Position numbers and translations under genes: made by a program. The notes under the pieces were generated by a model. That model did no database searches, was not told the origin of the DNA, and saw only the letters and a list, made by a program, of their open reading frames with translations. From assembly GCA_020974905.1 (NCBI GenBank), contig CP087563.1, positions 496,001 to 560,000 of the forward strand: DNA of 64,000 nt. Direction: 5' to 3'. Source of the stretch: Planctomycetes bacterium syqfu. Its GTDB lineage: Bacteria; Planctomycetota; Phycisphaerae; Phycisphaerales; Phycisphaeraceae. Of the stretch, positions 17,947 to 26,216 are shown one piece after another. Within the stretch, counting starts at the first letter, position 1. The number at the start of each line of letters is the position of its first letter.

Positions 17947-18192
17947 ACGGTGTCTCCAATTGTCATTAGGTCATGAGGTTCGACTGTGGTTTGTTGATCT
18001 TAAAGCCGTGTGGAGCACAGTTCAAGGTTTTTGAAGTGTTGATTTGATAAAGTTTTGTAAAATACTTTTCACTCTTGAAAACTGCAGCCATCAGAATTCG
18101 ATGCATATTCACAAGATTTACTTGTCTGTTTTGAATTGCTTTGGCAAAATGATATCCAACCAGTTCACACTTTCACCTACCGGGAACCAACA

Positions 18193-20772
18193 ATGATAAT
18201 CAACAATCATGTCAGCTTGTTAGTCTTGTCCAATTTGATGTTTTTTGCCAGTTCTTATGTACAGGGAACCGTGGTAAATGATCATGATCAACCCGTTAAA
18301 GTCGGGAACGTAGAGAATATTGTGATAGACGGTAATCCTGATGATTGGCATCAGCGAGGACTACAGCTCAATATTCTCACAAGTCATGACAACTTCTCCC
18401 CATCTCCTGATGACTTTCATGCCAAGTGTCGCTTTGGCTGGGATCGTCGAGGGATTTTAGTCTTGGCTGAAGTTCATGATGATTTCTTCGCCGAAGCCGA
18501 CAATACATCAGACATTTGGCGTCAAGATGGAATTGAGATTTTTCTAGCTGAAGAAACCGGCAGCGAGAACAGGCTGCAATTACTTATTGCACCAGGTATG
18601 GATACGAAGCATCCCAAGGTGCGTTCTCATTTAAATCTACTTTCAAAAAATAAACCAGAAAATATTGATCACTTCAATCCTCAAGTTGCACGTATGCCAT
18701 CAAAAGATGGATACACTCTCGAAGCACTGATTCCATGGCAACTACTAAATCTCACTTCACCGACACTCTCAAGAACACCTAACAAATTTGGTTTGCAAAT
18801 CATTTTTAATGATGTCGATCAAGATGGAAACCGTGGTCAGCTTGTTTGGTTCCCCAGTGTCAAGACCTATGCTGACAGTCATCAGATGACAACCGTGATC
18901 CTTGACGGCAATAGTTCCATTGTGAATATGCTTGCAAATTCACGCATTAAACACCTCAATTGGTTAATCGTAGATGTCAAAGCAATTCCTGATATGGTAG
19001 GAAACTCATGTTACCTGGTAGGTAATCTCGATTATCCACAACGTCATAAAATTTCACCACAAACCTTGGATATGAAAAACGGTTATGCTCAGACACAATT
19101 CCGTATTCCGATTGATGTAGATAAACTCGATAGTTATCAACTTGCGATACATTGTCGCTCAAATGAGTCTACGAGAACGAGAATAAAATTACCTGATATT
19201 GGTGAAACTCAAAAAGAGTTAATGACGCAGCTTGCATTACGGTTTGAACCATCAACCATTTTCAAAAATGCCATCTTTCCAACTTGTGAATTTGCCCAGC
19301 CCTTGATCATGGGAAAATTACTCGGCGATTACACAATACAAACACAATACTATGACGCTTCCTGCAGTCAGGTCGCAAAGCCAACCAAACCGGGACGCTA
19401 CGGCGCGGTGATCAAGATCAGCAGTTCCAAGACTGGCATAACACATACGCGTTATCGCACGCTCTATCGCATGCCGGTGAATGTCGATCCATGGGATATG
19501 TCCTTTGCCGGTGATATTCAACTCCCCGATGCCTATGGCATTAATCCGCAAGTCGTCAAAGACCACCAGCAAACCGTCAATGAATTTGTGAACTGGTCCT
19601 TCTGGGACATCGCTCAAAATGCAAGCTTCAATGCAGCCCTGCTGGCAAGTCTGTCACAAATGGAACCGGGTGTGGAAGCGACGGTTTACAACGGTGTTCA
19701 AACCCTTGAAAAGCAATACTGGACGACACTCGAACGCAAGCTCAATCACAATGACACGATGTTTACACGTGAGTTTGCACTGCCACAAAAGTCCGACAAA
19801 CCTGCCACCATGGTGCACACCGGCAGCATGTCCGAAGCAGGAATGACCGGCGATGCACCGCAGAAAATTGATGCCCTGCTGACCGAATGGGCCAATGACA
19901 CCGACGAACCCTTTATTGCCTGCGTCATTCGTAACGGCGTGATTGTCCACCACAAAGCGTACGGCAAACGTGATGACAAGCCCATGACAACTCAAACCAG
20001 AAGTTGGATGGCATCACTCTCCAAACTCATTTCTGGAACAATGGTGATGATGATGGTCGATCAACATCTCATCAATCTTGATACGCCCATTGATCGCTAC
20101 CTGCCGGAACTCCAGAATGCGGGGTTCAACCAGATACCCACCATTCGCAATCTCTGGACGCATACCGCAGGTTTTACGTCTCACCGAGGTGAAGACGATC
20201 CTGATCTTGAACATCTCATTGCTTCCATCGCGCCCTATGTCAAAGTCGGTAACAAGTACGAATACGACGGCATGGGCCTGGAACTCGGCATTCAGTTGCT
20301 CGGCCAGGTGTCGGGTGAGTGTTACCCGCTGATGGTCAAGAAACATCTGCTTGATCCGTTGGATTGCAATAACACTGATTGTCAGAACGCATCGTGGAAC
20401 ACGCAATCCACAGCTATGGATATGGCGAAAATCGGCCAAATGCTACTCAACGGTGGCAGCTACGGTCCCTATCGTTTCATGTCTGAAGAAACGCGCGATG
20501 CTATGCTCCCCATCGACATGGCGACACTCACCGAAGGACGCAGCACCAACCAATACGGTATCGGCACAAGTTGGTATACCGGTGATGGTTTATCTGATCG
20601 ATGCTTTGCTCACGGTGCAGCATCGTCAGCAACGCTGCGAATCGATTTAAAACACAACCTCGTCATCTCCATGACACGCAATGCTGCAGGCAAGAACTTT
20701 GGCAAGTATCACCCCCAATTCATCCAGACGGTGACCGGGTGCATGCTGGAAAATCAACGTGTTGAACGCTGA
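18193..20772 (+). CDS. Secreted serine hydrolase (class C beta-lactamase fold) with N-terminal CBM9-like domain
   Basis: 859 residues from the ATG at 18193 (GGGAA 6 nt upstream; an upstream in-frame ATG at 18136 would mask the signal). A signal-like hydrophobic segment covers about 7-25. Residues about 35-235 (IDGNPDDWHQRG, WRQDGIEIFLAEE, YTLEALIPW) match a carbohydrate-binding family 9-like domain. The C-terminal half is a beta-lactamase/penicillin-binding-like hydrolase: SLSK with nucleophile Ser608 and Lys611, then Y691-D-G693 in place of the usual YxN, then HGA in place of KTG. This suggests an esterase or peptidase rather than a true beta-lactamase. GC is about 37% up to roughly 19370 and about 51% after it, so the gene looks mosaic. 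Confidence 0.8.
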   Translation: MIINNHVSLLVLSNLMFFASSYVQGTVVNDHDQPVKVGNVENIVIDGNPDDWHQRGLQLNILTSHDNFSPSPDDFHAKCRFGWDRRGILVLAEVHDDFFAEADNTSDIWRQDGIEIFLAEETGSENRLQLLIAPGMDTKHPKVRSHLNLLSKNKPENIDHFNPQVARMPSKDGYTLEALIPWQLLNLTSPTLSRTPNKFGLQIIFNDVDQDGNRGQLVWFPSVKTYADSHQMTTVILDGNSSIVNMLANSRIKHLNWLIVDVKAIPDMVGNSCYLVGNLDYPQRHKISPQTLDMKNGYAQTQFRIPIDVDKLDSYQLAIHCRSNESTRTRIKLPDIGETQKELMTQLALRFEPSTIFKNAIFPTCEFAQPLIMGKLLGDYTIQTQYYDASCSQVAKPTKPGRYGAVIKISSSKTGITHTRYRTLYRMPVNVDPWDMSFAGDIQLPDAYGINPQVVKDHQQTVNEFVNWSFWDIAQNASFNAALLASLSQMEPGVEATVYNGVQTLEKQYWTTLERKLNHNDTMFTREFALPQKSDKPATMVHTGSMSEAGMTGDAPQKIDALLTEWANDTDEPFIACVIRNGVIVHHKAYGKRDDKPMTTQTRSWMASLSKLISGTMVMMMVDQHLINLDTPIDRYLPELQNAGFNQIPTIRNLWTHTAGFTSHRGEDDPDLEHLIASIAPYVKVGNKYEYDGMGLELGIQLLGQVSGECYPLMVKKHLLDPLDCNNTDCQNASWNTQSTAMDMAKIGQMLLNGGSYGPYRFMSEETRDAMLPIDMATLTEGRSTNQYGIGTSWYTGDGLSDRCFAHGAASSATLRIDLKHNLVISMTRNAAGKNFGKYHPQFIQTVTGCMLENQRVER

Positions 20773-20777
20773 ATATT

Positions 20778-20800
20778 GCCCGGTCATCCTGGCCGGGTTT
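20778..20800 (+). terminator. Possible weak terminator after the serine hydrolase gene
   Basis: A 5-bp GC stem (CCCGG 20779-20783 with CCGGG 20793-20797) followed by only three T residues, just after the stop codon. The geometry is suggestive but weak. Confidence 0.3.
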
Positions 20801-20861
20801 GCCTTGATCGGGGTGTTTTGATTGTGTTGTAAATGCGTTGGGTTTACCCAAGACAACCGGG

Positions 20862-21590
20862 TCAAGATGACTCTGCTATGTGAGACACGTCATCAATCGA
20901 AATGAGATCAGCCTGCGTGATCGGTTCATCCAGACGTGATCCGGAGATGGCTTGCTCCAACGTGTATGGCCCCACCGCAGTCCGACGGAGGGTTGCGCAA
21001 TGTCCGCCGGTGTTGAGTAATTTGCCAAGGTCTCGTGCGATGGATCGGATGTAGGTCCCCTTGCCACAGGTGATTTCCAACGCCGCGTAAGGCCACTGGT
21101 AGCTCAAAAGCTTGATCGCATGCACCATCACCGTGCGGGGTTCGATTTCAACGGTCTGGCCTTTGCGAGCGAGTTTGTAGGCACGCTGCCCGTTGATGTG
21201 AATCGCTGAATACATTGGGGGAATCTGCTGAATCTCGCCGGTGAGTTTTTCAAGCGCATCCAACACTTGCTGCTGTGTTGGTGGGGTGGCGGCGTCAACT
21301 TCTTCACGCTCGCCTTCCATGTCATCGGTTTGCGTGAATGCAGAGAGATCGACTTTGGTGGTGTACACCTTGGTCCCTGCCATGAGTTGGTCGACGAGTT
21401 TGGTTGCCTTACCCAGGCAGCAGACGACGACACCGGTTGCCAACGGATCAAGTGTTCCTGCATGTCCTGCTTTACAGCGATTGGTGGCACGTCGGATGCG
21501 ACGGATTACATCCATGGAACTCCAGCCGATGGGTTTATCGACAATGAGCAGGCCGTTGTAGTCGGAATGGGAAAAGGGTTTGCGTCCCAT
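20862..21590 (-). CDS. truB: tRNA pseudouridine(55) synthase
   Basis: 242 residues. It opens with NGLLIVDKPIGWSSMDVI, then the catalytic motif GHAGTLDPLATG with Asp48 as nucleophile, then IQQIPPMYSAIHINGQRAYKLARKG and the GTYIRSIARDLG segment, all classic TruB. It makes pseudouridine at position 55 in the T-loop of tRNAs. The C terminus is short, lacking an obvious PUA domain, as in many compact bacterial TruB proteins. It converges with the serine hydrolase gene and lies 99 bp downstream of lipA on the same strand. Confidence 0.95.
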   Translation of the reverse strand: MGRKPFSHSDYNGLLIVDKPIGWSSMDVIRRIRRATNRCKAGHAGTLDPLATGVVVCCLGKATKLVDQLMAGTKVYTTKVDLSAFTQTDDMEGEREEVDAATPPTQQQVLDALEKLTGEIQQIPPMYSAIHINGQRAYKLARKGQTVEIEPRTVMVHAIKLLSYQWPYAALEITCGKGTYIRSIARDLGKLLNTGGHCATLRRTAVGPYTLEQAISGSRLDEPITQADLISIDDVSHIAESS

Positions 21591-21689
21591 GATGAGTGAA
21601 GCGTGATACGTAAGTTGAGATATCCGTCAGATTCATTCCCTGCGGTCACTCATCTGGCGGCTTGTGTTCAAAAAGATACGGTTCGTGTT

Positions 21690-22619
21690 TTAGCTGATCG
21701 GTTCTTCGATTTGAAGGACCTGGTCTTCAGCATGGTAACTGGACCGCACCATCGGGCCGGACTCCACGTGGCGGATCCCCATGGATTCACCGAGTTGCTT
21801 GAAGGCGACAAACTGCGATGGTTCCACCCAACGATTCACCGGCAGGTGATTACGGGTCGGCTGGAGATACTGGCCGATGGTGAGAATATCACAGCTTCCG
21901 TGATCCGTCTTGGTGTAGTCGACGAGGTCCTGGATCAGGCCGGTGACTTCGTCGTCGGTTTCGCCGATACCGACCATGATGCCGGTCTTGGTGTTGAGGC
22001 CCTGTTCTTTGGATCGGCGAAGTAGCTCAAGAGACCGTTCGTACTTGGCCTGGGGACGGACAGCCGAGTAAAGGCGGCTGACGGTCTCCATGTTGTGATT
22101 GAGGATTTCAGGACGCTCAGCCAAGACGACGTTAAGCGCATCCCAATCGCCACAGAAGTCGGGAATGAGGACTTCGATGGACGTGCCCGGCGAGTTCTTG
22201 CGGATCTCACGGATGGTTTGGGCCCAGATGGCTGCCCCACCGTCATCCAGTTCATCGCGATTGACCGAGGTGATGACGATGTGCTTCAGACGCATCAGAC
22301 CTGCTGCTTCACCGACGCGACGGGGTTCGTCGGTATCCAGGAATGGCGGTCGGCCGGTCTGGATGTGACAGAAGCCACAGGATCGGGTGCAGATGTCACC
22401 GAGGATCATGATGGTGGCGGTGCCCCGCGCCCAGCATTCGCCCATGTTCGGGCATTTGGCGGACTCACAGACCGTGTGCAGACTGTGTTTGTCCACAATC
22501 TGGCGCAGGTCGTGATAGCCGTCTCCGCCGGGGAGTTTCATTTTCAACCACTTGGGCTTGCCTTTGCGGACAAACTCGTGATCTTTGCCATCGATGATCA
22601 TGTTACTCAGTGAAATCAT
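21690..22619 (-). CDS. lipA: Lipoyl synthase
   Basis: 309 residues with both iron-sulfur cluster motifs: the auxiliary CX4CX5C at Cys51, Cys56 and Cys62, and the radical SAM CX3CX2C at Cys77, Cys81 and Cys84. The conserved C-terminal RSSY (in MVRSSYHAED) supplies the Ser ligand of the auxiliary cluster. It inserts two sulfur atoms into octanoyl-carrier domains to make the lipoyl cofactor. All catalytic residues are present. lipB is not adjacent. It is divergent from the BamB-like lipoprotein gene across a 298-bp gap. Confidence 0.97.
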   Translation of the reverse strand: MISLSNMIIDGKDHEFVRKGKPKWLKMKLPGGDGYHDLRQIVDKHSLHTVCESAKCPNMGECWARGTATIMILGDICTRSCGFCHIQTGRPPFLDTDEPRRVGEAAGLMRLKHIVITSVNRDELDDGGAAIWAQTIREIRKNSPGTSIEVLIPDFCGDWDALNVVLAERPEILNHNMETVSRLYSAVRPQAKYERSLELLRRSKEQGLNTKTGIMVGIGETDDEVTGLIQDLVDYTKTDHGSCDILTIGQYLQPTRNHLPVNRWVEPSQFVAFKQLGESMGIRHVESGPMVRSSYHAEDQVLQIEEPIS

Positions 22620-22843
22620 AAGACGGACAGTTTAGCAGGATTTGCTGGGGGTTGGTAGCTTGTTTTGTGATCATTCCATTGAGGTAAATGCGACTAAAAA
22701 GTCATTTATACCCCGGATATCCAGCTGTCAGGCTTCCAGCGGATTGTGACAACGTGTGTTCAGGTCTGTGATCCATGTCGGTGATTGGGTTTAAAAATGA
22801 TCGTCCTGTACGGAAAATAATCCATGATCAGCGTTAAGCCAAC

Positions 22844-22872
22844 TTGACCAAAAGCGTGTTGGCGTCGATACT
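22844..22872 (+). promoter_or_regulatory. Candidate sigma70-type promoter of the BamB-like gene
   Basis: TTGACC (22844-22849, 5 of 6 to consensus), a 17-bp spacer, and GATACT (22867-22872, 4 of 6). It lies about 45 bp upstream of the ATG at 22918, which has AGGAG as ribosome binding site. Based on consensus match only. Confidence 0.4.
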
Positions 22873-22917
22873 TGGCTATTCCCACGCCGCTATATCCGAG
22901 CCCAGGAGTTCGCACTT

Positions 22918-24186
22918 ATGAAGATCAAGCTTTGGATGCTGATTGTCTTGACCGGTTTTATGACTGTTTCTTGGGGGTGTGCCAACAAGCAGACAACCCC
23001 TGAGCAGCCAGAACCGACTGCTCAAAATGAGCAAACTCAGCCCAGCAACCCCGGACTGATCGGTGGCACACTCCAAGCTGCTGATAACCTGATGCGTAAC
23101 ACGGTTTCGCTGATCCCCTTTGTTGATATCCGTAAAGCCAATGACGTTTCAGACCCGCAACAAGCCCCCAGCTTCCGCAATGATTTCCCGATCGCTGCTT
23201 CGGATCTCCAGCGGATGGGCCTGAAAGTCCACTGGGCAAGCAATCTTGATGTCCCGGATTCTGAAAAAATCTCACAGTGGAACATTCTTGATGACAAGTA
23301 CCTGATCACCATTGAAACACCAAGCAATCTGTTCACATTGGTAAGTCTCAGTGATGGTCGGATTCTCTGGCGTGAAATTCAGGGGCAGCGTACCGACCGT
23401 TTCTACCAACCCTTCCTCTACGGTGAAACGCTGTGCGTCAACAGTGAAACACACATGATCAAAATCGACATTCGTACCGGTCGTGCGATGGAGATTGTTG
23501 AATTAAAGGCTGTGGTGAACAACCCCCCAGCGGTCATGGATAACTATGCAATCTTCGGCGGACTTAACGGGCGTATCTTCGCTCACGATGTCAATACGGG
23601 TTACCCGAAGTGGAACTACCAGTTGCAGGCCGGGATCACCGCCCCGCCAACGACCAGTACTGCGGCGGTTCTGGTGGGTGATGCCAGTGGTGTGTATATC
23701 CTGCTCAATGCCCGTACGGGTGAACCGATCTGGAAGGGGCGCACCTTCCGACAGATTTCTGCTCCCGGTGTGATTCTCACGAGTAAAAACCTGGTGCTCA
23801 TTCCCAGCGAAGATCAGACGCTATATGCATTGGATTCGGTCTTTGGCAATGACATCTGGCGTTACCATGCCAAACGTGCACTGACCCACCAACCGATCGT
23901 CATCGACGATATGATTCTCTTACCCATCACCGGCAATGGACTTTTTGCCCTTGATGCGAGCACTGGCAAGGAAATCTGGAAAACCAACGAACGTCTCACC
24001 CCGTTTGATAGCAGTGATGAAAACCTTTACTGCTACAAATCCAACAGTCTCTGGATTCTGGAAAAAGAGTCCGGCAAGACGATCAGCCAAATCCCCACCG
24101 CGGACATCACCGACATGATTGCCCTGCAAAACAAGCAATTCCTGGTGATGACTCAAACGGGTCGTCTGCTTAAACTCCAGCGATAA
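22918..24186 (+). CDS. BamB-like beta-propeller lipoprotein (PQQ-like repeats)
   Basis: 422 residues. A signal peptide ends in SWGC with Cys21, so it is probably a lipoprotein. The mature part has repeated strands of the PQQ-like propeller type, such as DGRILWREIQG, TGYPKWNYQL, TGEPIWKG, FGNDIWRY and TGKEIWKT, spaced about 40-45 residues apart, consistent with a seven- or eight-bladed propeller. BamB is the outer-membrane beta-barrel assembly subunit with this plan. Planctomycetes also have many other PQQ-propeller proteins, so assignment to the Bam complex is tentative. It lies upstream of purH on the same strand, 156 bp away, probably a separate transcript. Confidence 0.75.
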   Translation: MKIKLWMLIVLTGFMTVSWGCANKQTTPEQPEPTAQNEQTQPSNPGLIGGTLQAADNLMRNTVSLIPFVDIRKANDVSDPQQAPSFRNDFPIAASDLQRMGLKVHWASNLDVPDSEKISQWNILDDKYLITIETPSNLFTLVSLSDGRILWREIQGQRTDRFYQPFLYGETLCVNSETHMIKIDIRTGRAMEIVELKAVVNNPPAVMDNYAIFGGLNGRIFAHDVNTGYPKWNYQLQAGITAPPTTSTAAVLVGDASGVYILLNARTGEPIWKGRTFRQISAPGVILTSKNLVLIPSEDQTLYALDSVFGNDIWRYHAKRALTHQPIVIDDMILLPITGNGLFALDASTGKEIWKTNERLTPFDSSDENLYCYKSNSLWILEKESGKTISQIPTADITDMIALQNKQFLVMTQTGRLLKLQR

Positions 24187-24342
24187 TGGTGTTATCGCTG
24201 GGGCCGCCCAGATGCCCTGATTGATTTTGACCTGTCTGCAGGGCTGCATGGGGCCAAGACCAACATCCATTGCCAATCTGCGTTATCATGTGCGCTTTAA
24301 CTGTGTTTTGATTGACCCCAAATGATTCTACGGAGTAGATGA

Positions 24343-25944
24343 ATGTCGGACCTGGTTCCTGTACGTCGCGCGTTGATTTCGGTTAGTGATAAGACCGACC
24401 TGATCCCTTTTGCCAAATCGCTGGCCAAGTATGGTGTTCAGTTGATTTCCACCGGTGGCACCGCCAAGGCATTGGCCGAAGCCGGACTGGATGTCACTCC
24501 CATTGATGAAGTGACCGGCTTTCCTGAAATGATGGACGGTCGCGTCAAGACGCTGCACCCGCGTGTCCATGGTGGCCTGCTGGGCTTACGTGACAATGAC
24601 GGGCATGTGGCATCCATGAAAGAACACGGCATCGAGCCCATCGACATGGTCTGTGTGAATCTGTATCCCTTCGAACGTACTGTTGCCCAGGAAGGCGTTG
24701 CTGACGAGGAAGCCATCGAGCAGATCGACATCGGTGGCCCGAGCATGCTCCGCAGTGCCTCCAAGAACCATGCGTATGTTACCGTGGTCACCAGCCCGAC
24801 TCAGTACGATGCCCTGATCAATGACATGACAGCTAATGACGGTGCGACGAGCCTTGAGGTTCGCAAGCGATTTGCTGCTGCCGCGTTTGCCCGCACCGCT
24901 GCGTATGACACGGCGATTGCCCAGTGGATGCAGACCCGTCTGGAAAGTAATGTCTCCGACGGTGTGTTTGGCACTGCCCTGCTCATCCGTATGGATCGCA
25001 CGGACGAACTGCGTTACGGCGAAAATCCGCATCAGAAGGCTGCTCTCTACAAAGACCCCAACTGCACCGAAGCCAACGTCGTCAGTGCCAAGCAACTGCA
25101 TGGCAAGCAACTGAGCTTTAACAATCTCTATGACGCCTCTGCCGCTTTGGAACTCGTCAAGGAATTTGAAAAACCGGCAGCAGTCGTCGTCAAGCACACC
25201 AATCCCTGTGGTTGTGGTGTTTCCGACGATCTGAAGACCGCCTTTGACAAAGCCTATGCCGGTGATCCCATGGCAGCCTTTGGCGGGATTGTCGCATTGA
25301 ACAAAAACGTCGACGTTGCCACCGCACAAAGCATCACCGAAGGACAGAAGTTCCTGGAAGTGATTGTTGCACCGTCCTACGACGATGATGCATTAAAGCT
25401 CTTGGCTGAACGTTGGAAGAACGTCCGCCTGCTGGCAGTCGGTGACATTGCCGATCCGGCGCACCGCGATCCGGCACAGGCAGACTTCAAACGCATCATC
25501 GGCGGTATTCTCGCTCAGCAGCGTGACCTGGTCGATATGTCACCAGCCAACTGGAAACACGTTGCAGGCCCTGCTCCCACCGACGAACAGTTGGCGGACC
25601 TTGCCTTGGCATGGGCTGCTGTGAAGCACGTAAAATCCAATGCGATCACCTTGGCCAAAGACGGTGCCCTGGTGGGTGCCGGTGCCGGTCAGATGGACCG
25701 CGTTGAGTCCTGCAAGATTGCGATCCAAAAAGCCAACGTCAAGGACCAGAATCGCTCCACTGGTGCGGTCGCTGCATCCGACGCCTTCTTCCCGTTCCGT
25801 GATGGCCCGGACCTGCTCATCGGTGCAGGTGTCAAAGCCATCGTCCAACCGGGCGGTTCCAAGCGTGATGACGAAACCATCTCAGCTTGCATTGATGCTG
25901 GCGTAACCTTGCTCTTTACCGGTCGCCGTCACTTCCGTCACTAA
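24343..25944 (+). CDS. purH: Bifunctional AICAR formyltransferase/IMP cyclohydrolase
   Basis: 533 residues, the usual length. The N-terminal IMP cyclohydrolase part (about 1-150) has RRALISVSDKTDL, STGGTAKAL, EVTGFPEMMDGRVKTLHP and DIGGPSMLRSASKNH. The C-terminal AICAR transformylase part has GENPHQKAALY, the catalytic KHTNPCGCG, and the terminal GVTLLFTGRRHFRH. It carries out the last two steps of purine synthesis to IMP. GGAG precedes the ATG by about 9 nt. It is followed by a strong terminator, so it ends its own transcript. Confidence 0.97.
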   Translation: MSDLVPVRRALISVSDKTDLIPFAKSLAKYGVQLISTGGTAKALAEAGLDVTPIDEVTGFPEMMDGRVKTLHPRVHGGLLGLRDNDGHVASMKEHGIEPIDMVCVNLYPFERTVAQEGVADEEAIEQIDIGGPSMLRSASKNHAYVTVVTSPTQYDALINDMTANDGATSLEVRKRFAAAAFARTAAYDTAIAQWMQTRLESNVSDGVFGTALLIRMDRTDELRYGENPHQKAALYKDPNCTEANVVSAKQLHGKQLSFNNLYDASAALELVKEFEKPAAVVVKHTNPCGCGVSDDLKTAFDKAYAGDPMAAFGGIVALNKNVDVATAQSITEGQKFLEVIVAPSYDDDALKLLAERWKNVRLLAVGDIADPAHRDPAQADFKRIIGGILAQQRDLVDMSPANWKHVAGPAPTDEQLADLALAWAAVKHVKSNAITLAKDGALVGAGAGQMDRVESCKIAIQKANVKDQNRSTGAVAASDAFFPFRDGPDLLIGAGVKAIVQPGGSKRDDETISACIDAGVTLLFTGRRHFRH

Positions 25945-25966
25945 TCAATCCAAGAACAGACAAATC

Positions 25967-26002
25967 AAAACGAGAACGGCATAGCAACCGTTCTCGTTTT
26001 TT
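25967..26002 (+). terminator. Rho-independent terminator of purH
   Basis: CGAGAACGG (25971-25979) pairs with CCGTTCTCG (25988-25996) around an 8-nt loop; flanking A and T runs extend the stem, and six T residues follow. Confidence 0.92.
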
Positions 26003-26070
26003 GTTGTCTGTATGCGATGGCTTAAGAATTTAGCGTGCTTAAAATAATTGATATCCATGCCACTCGTAAT

Positions 26071-26164
26071 TCGTCATTCCCGCGAAGGCGGGAATCCAGT
26101 GGCATTCTGTTGACGCTTGCAGGTTCCACTGGACTCCAGACTTCCGGGGGCGCGGGAGTGACGG
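26071..26164. repeat. REP-like palindromic intergenic repeat
   Basis: The stretch starts with CGTCATTCCCGCG and ends with CGCGGGAGTGACGG, which are near-complementary. Inner blocks GGAATCCAGTGG (26091-26102) and CCACTGGACTCC (26126-26137) also pair. The left half itself folds (TTCCCGC/GCGGGAA). This is the widespread family of intergenic palindromes recognisable by the CGTCATTCCCGCGAA start, found dispersed in many bacterial genomes. It sits between the purH terminator and the 3' end of the GH99-like gene. Only one copy is in the window. Confidence 0.75.
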
Positions 26165-26216
26165 AAAGTGGAGATTCAATATTTGAAGCGATCTATTTGC
26201 ACTCAGTCTTCAGGAC

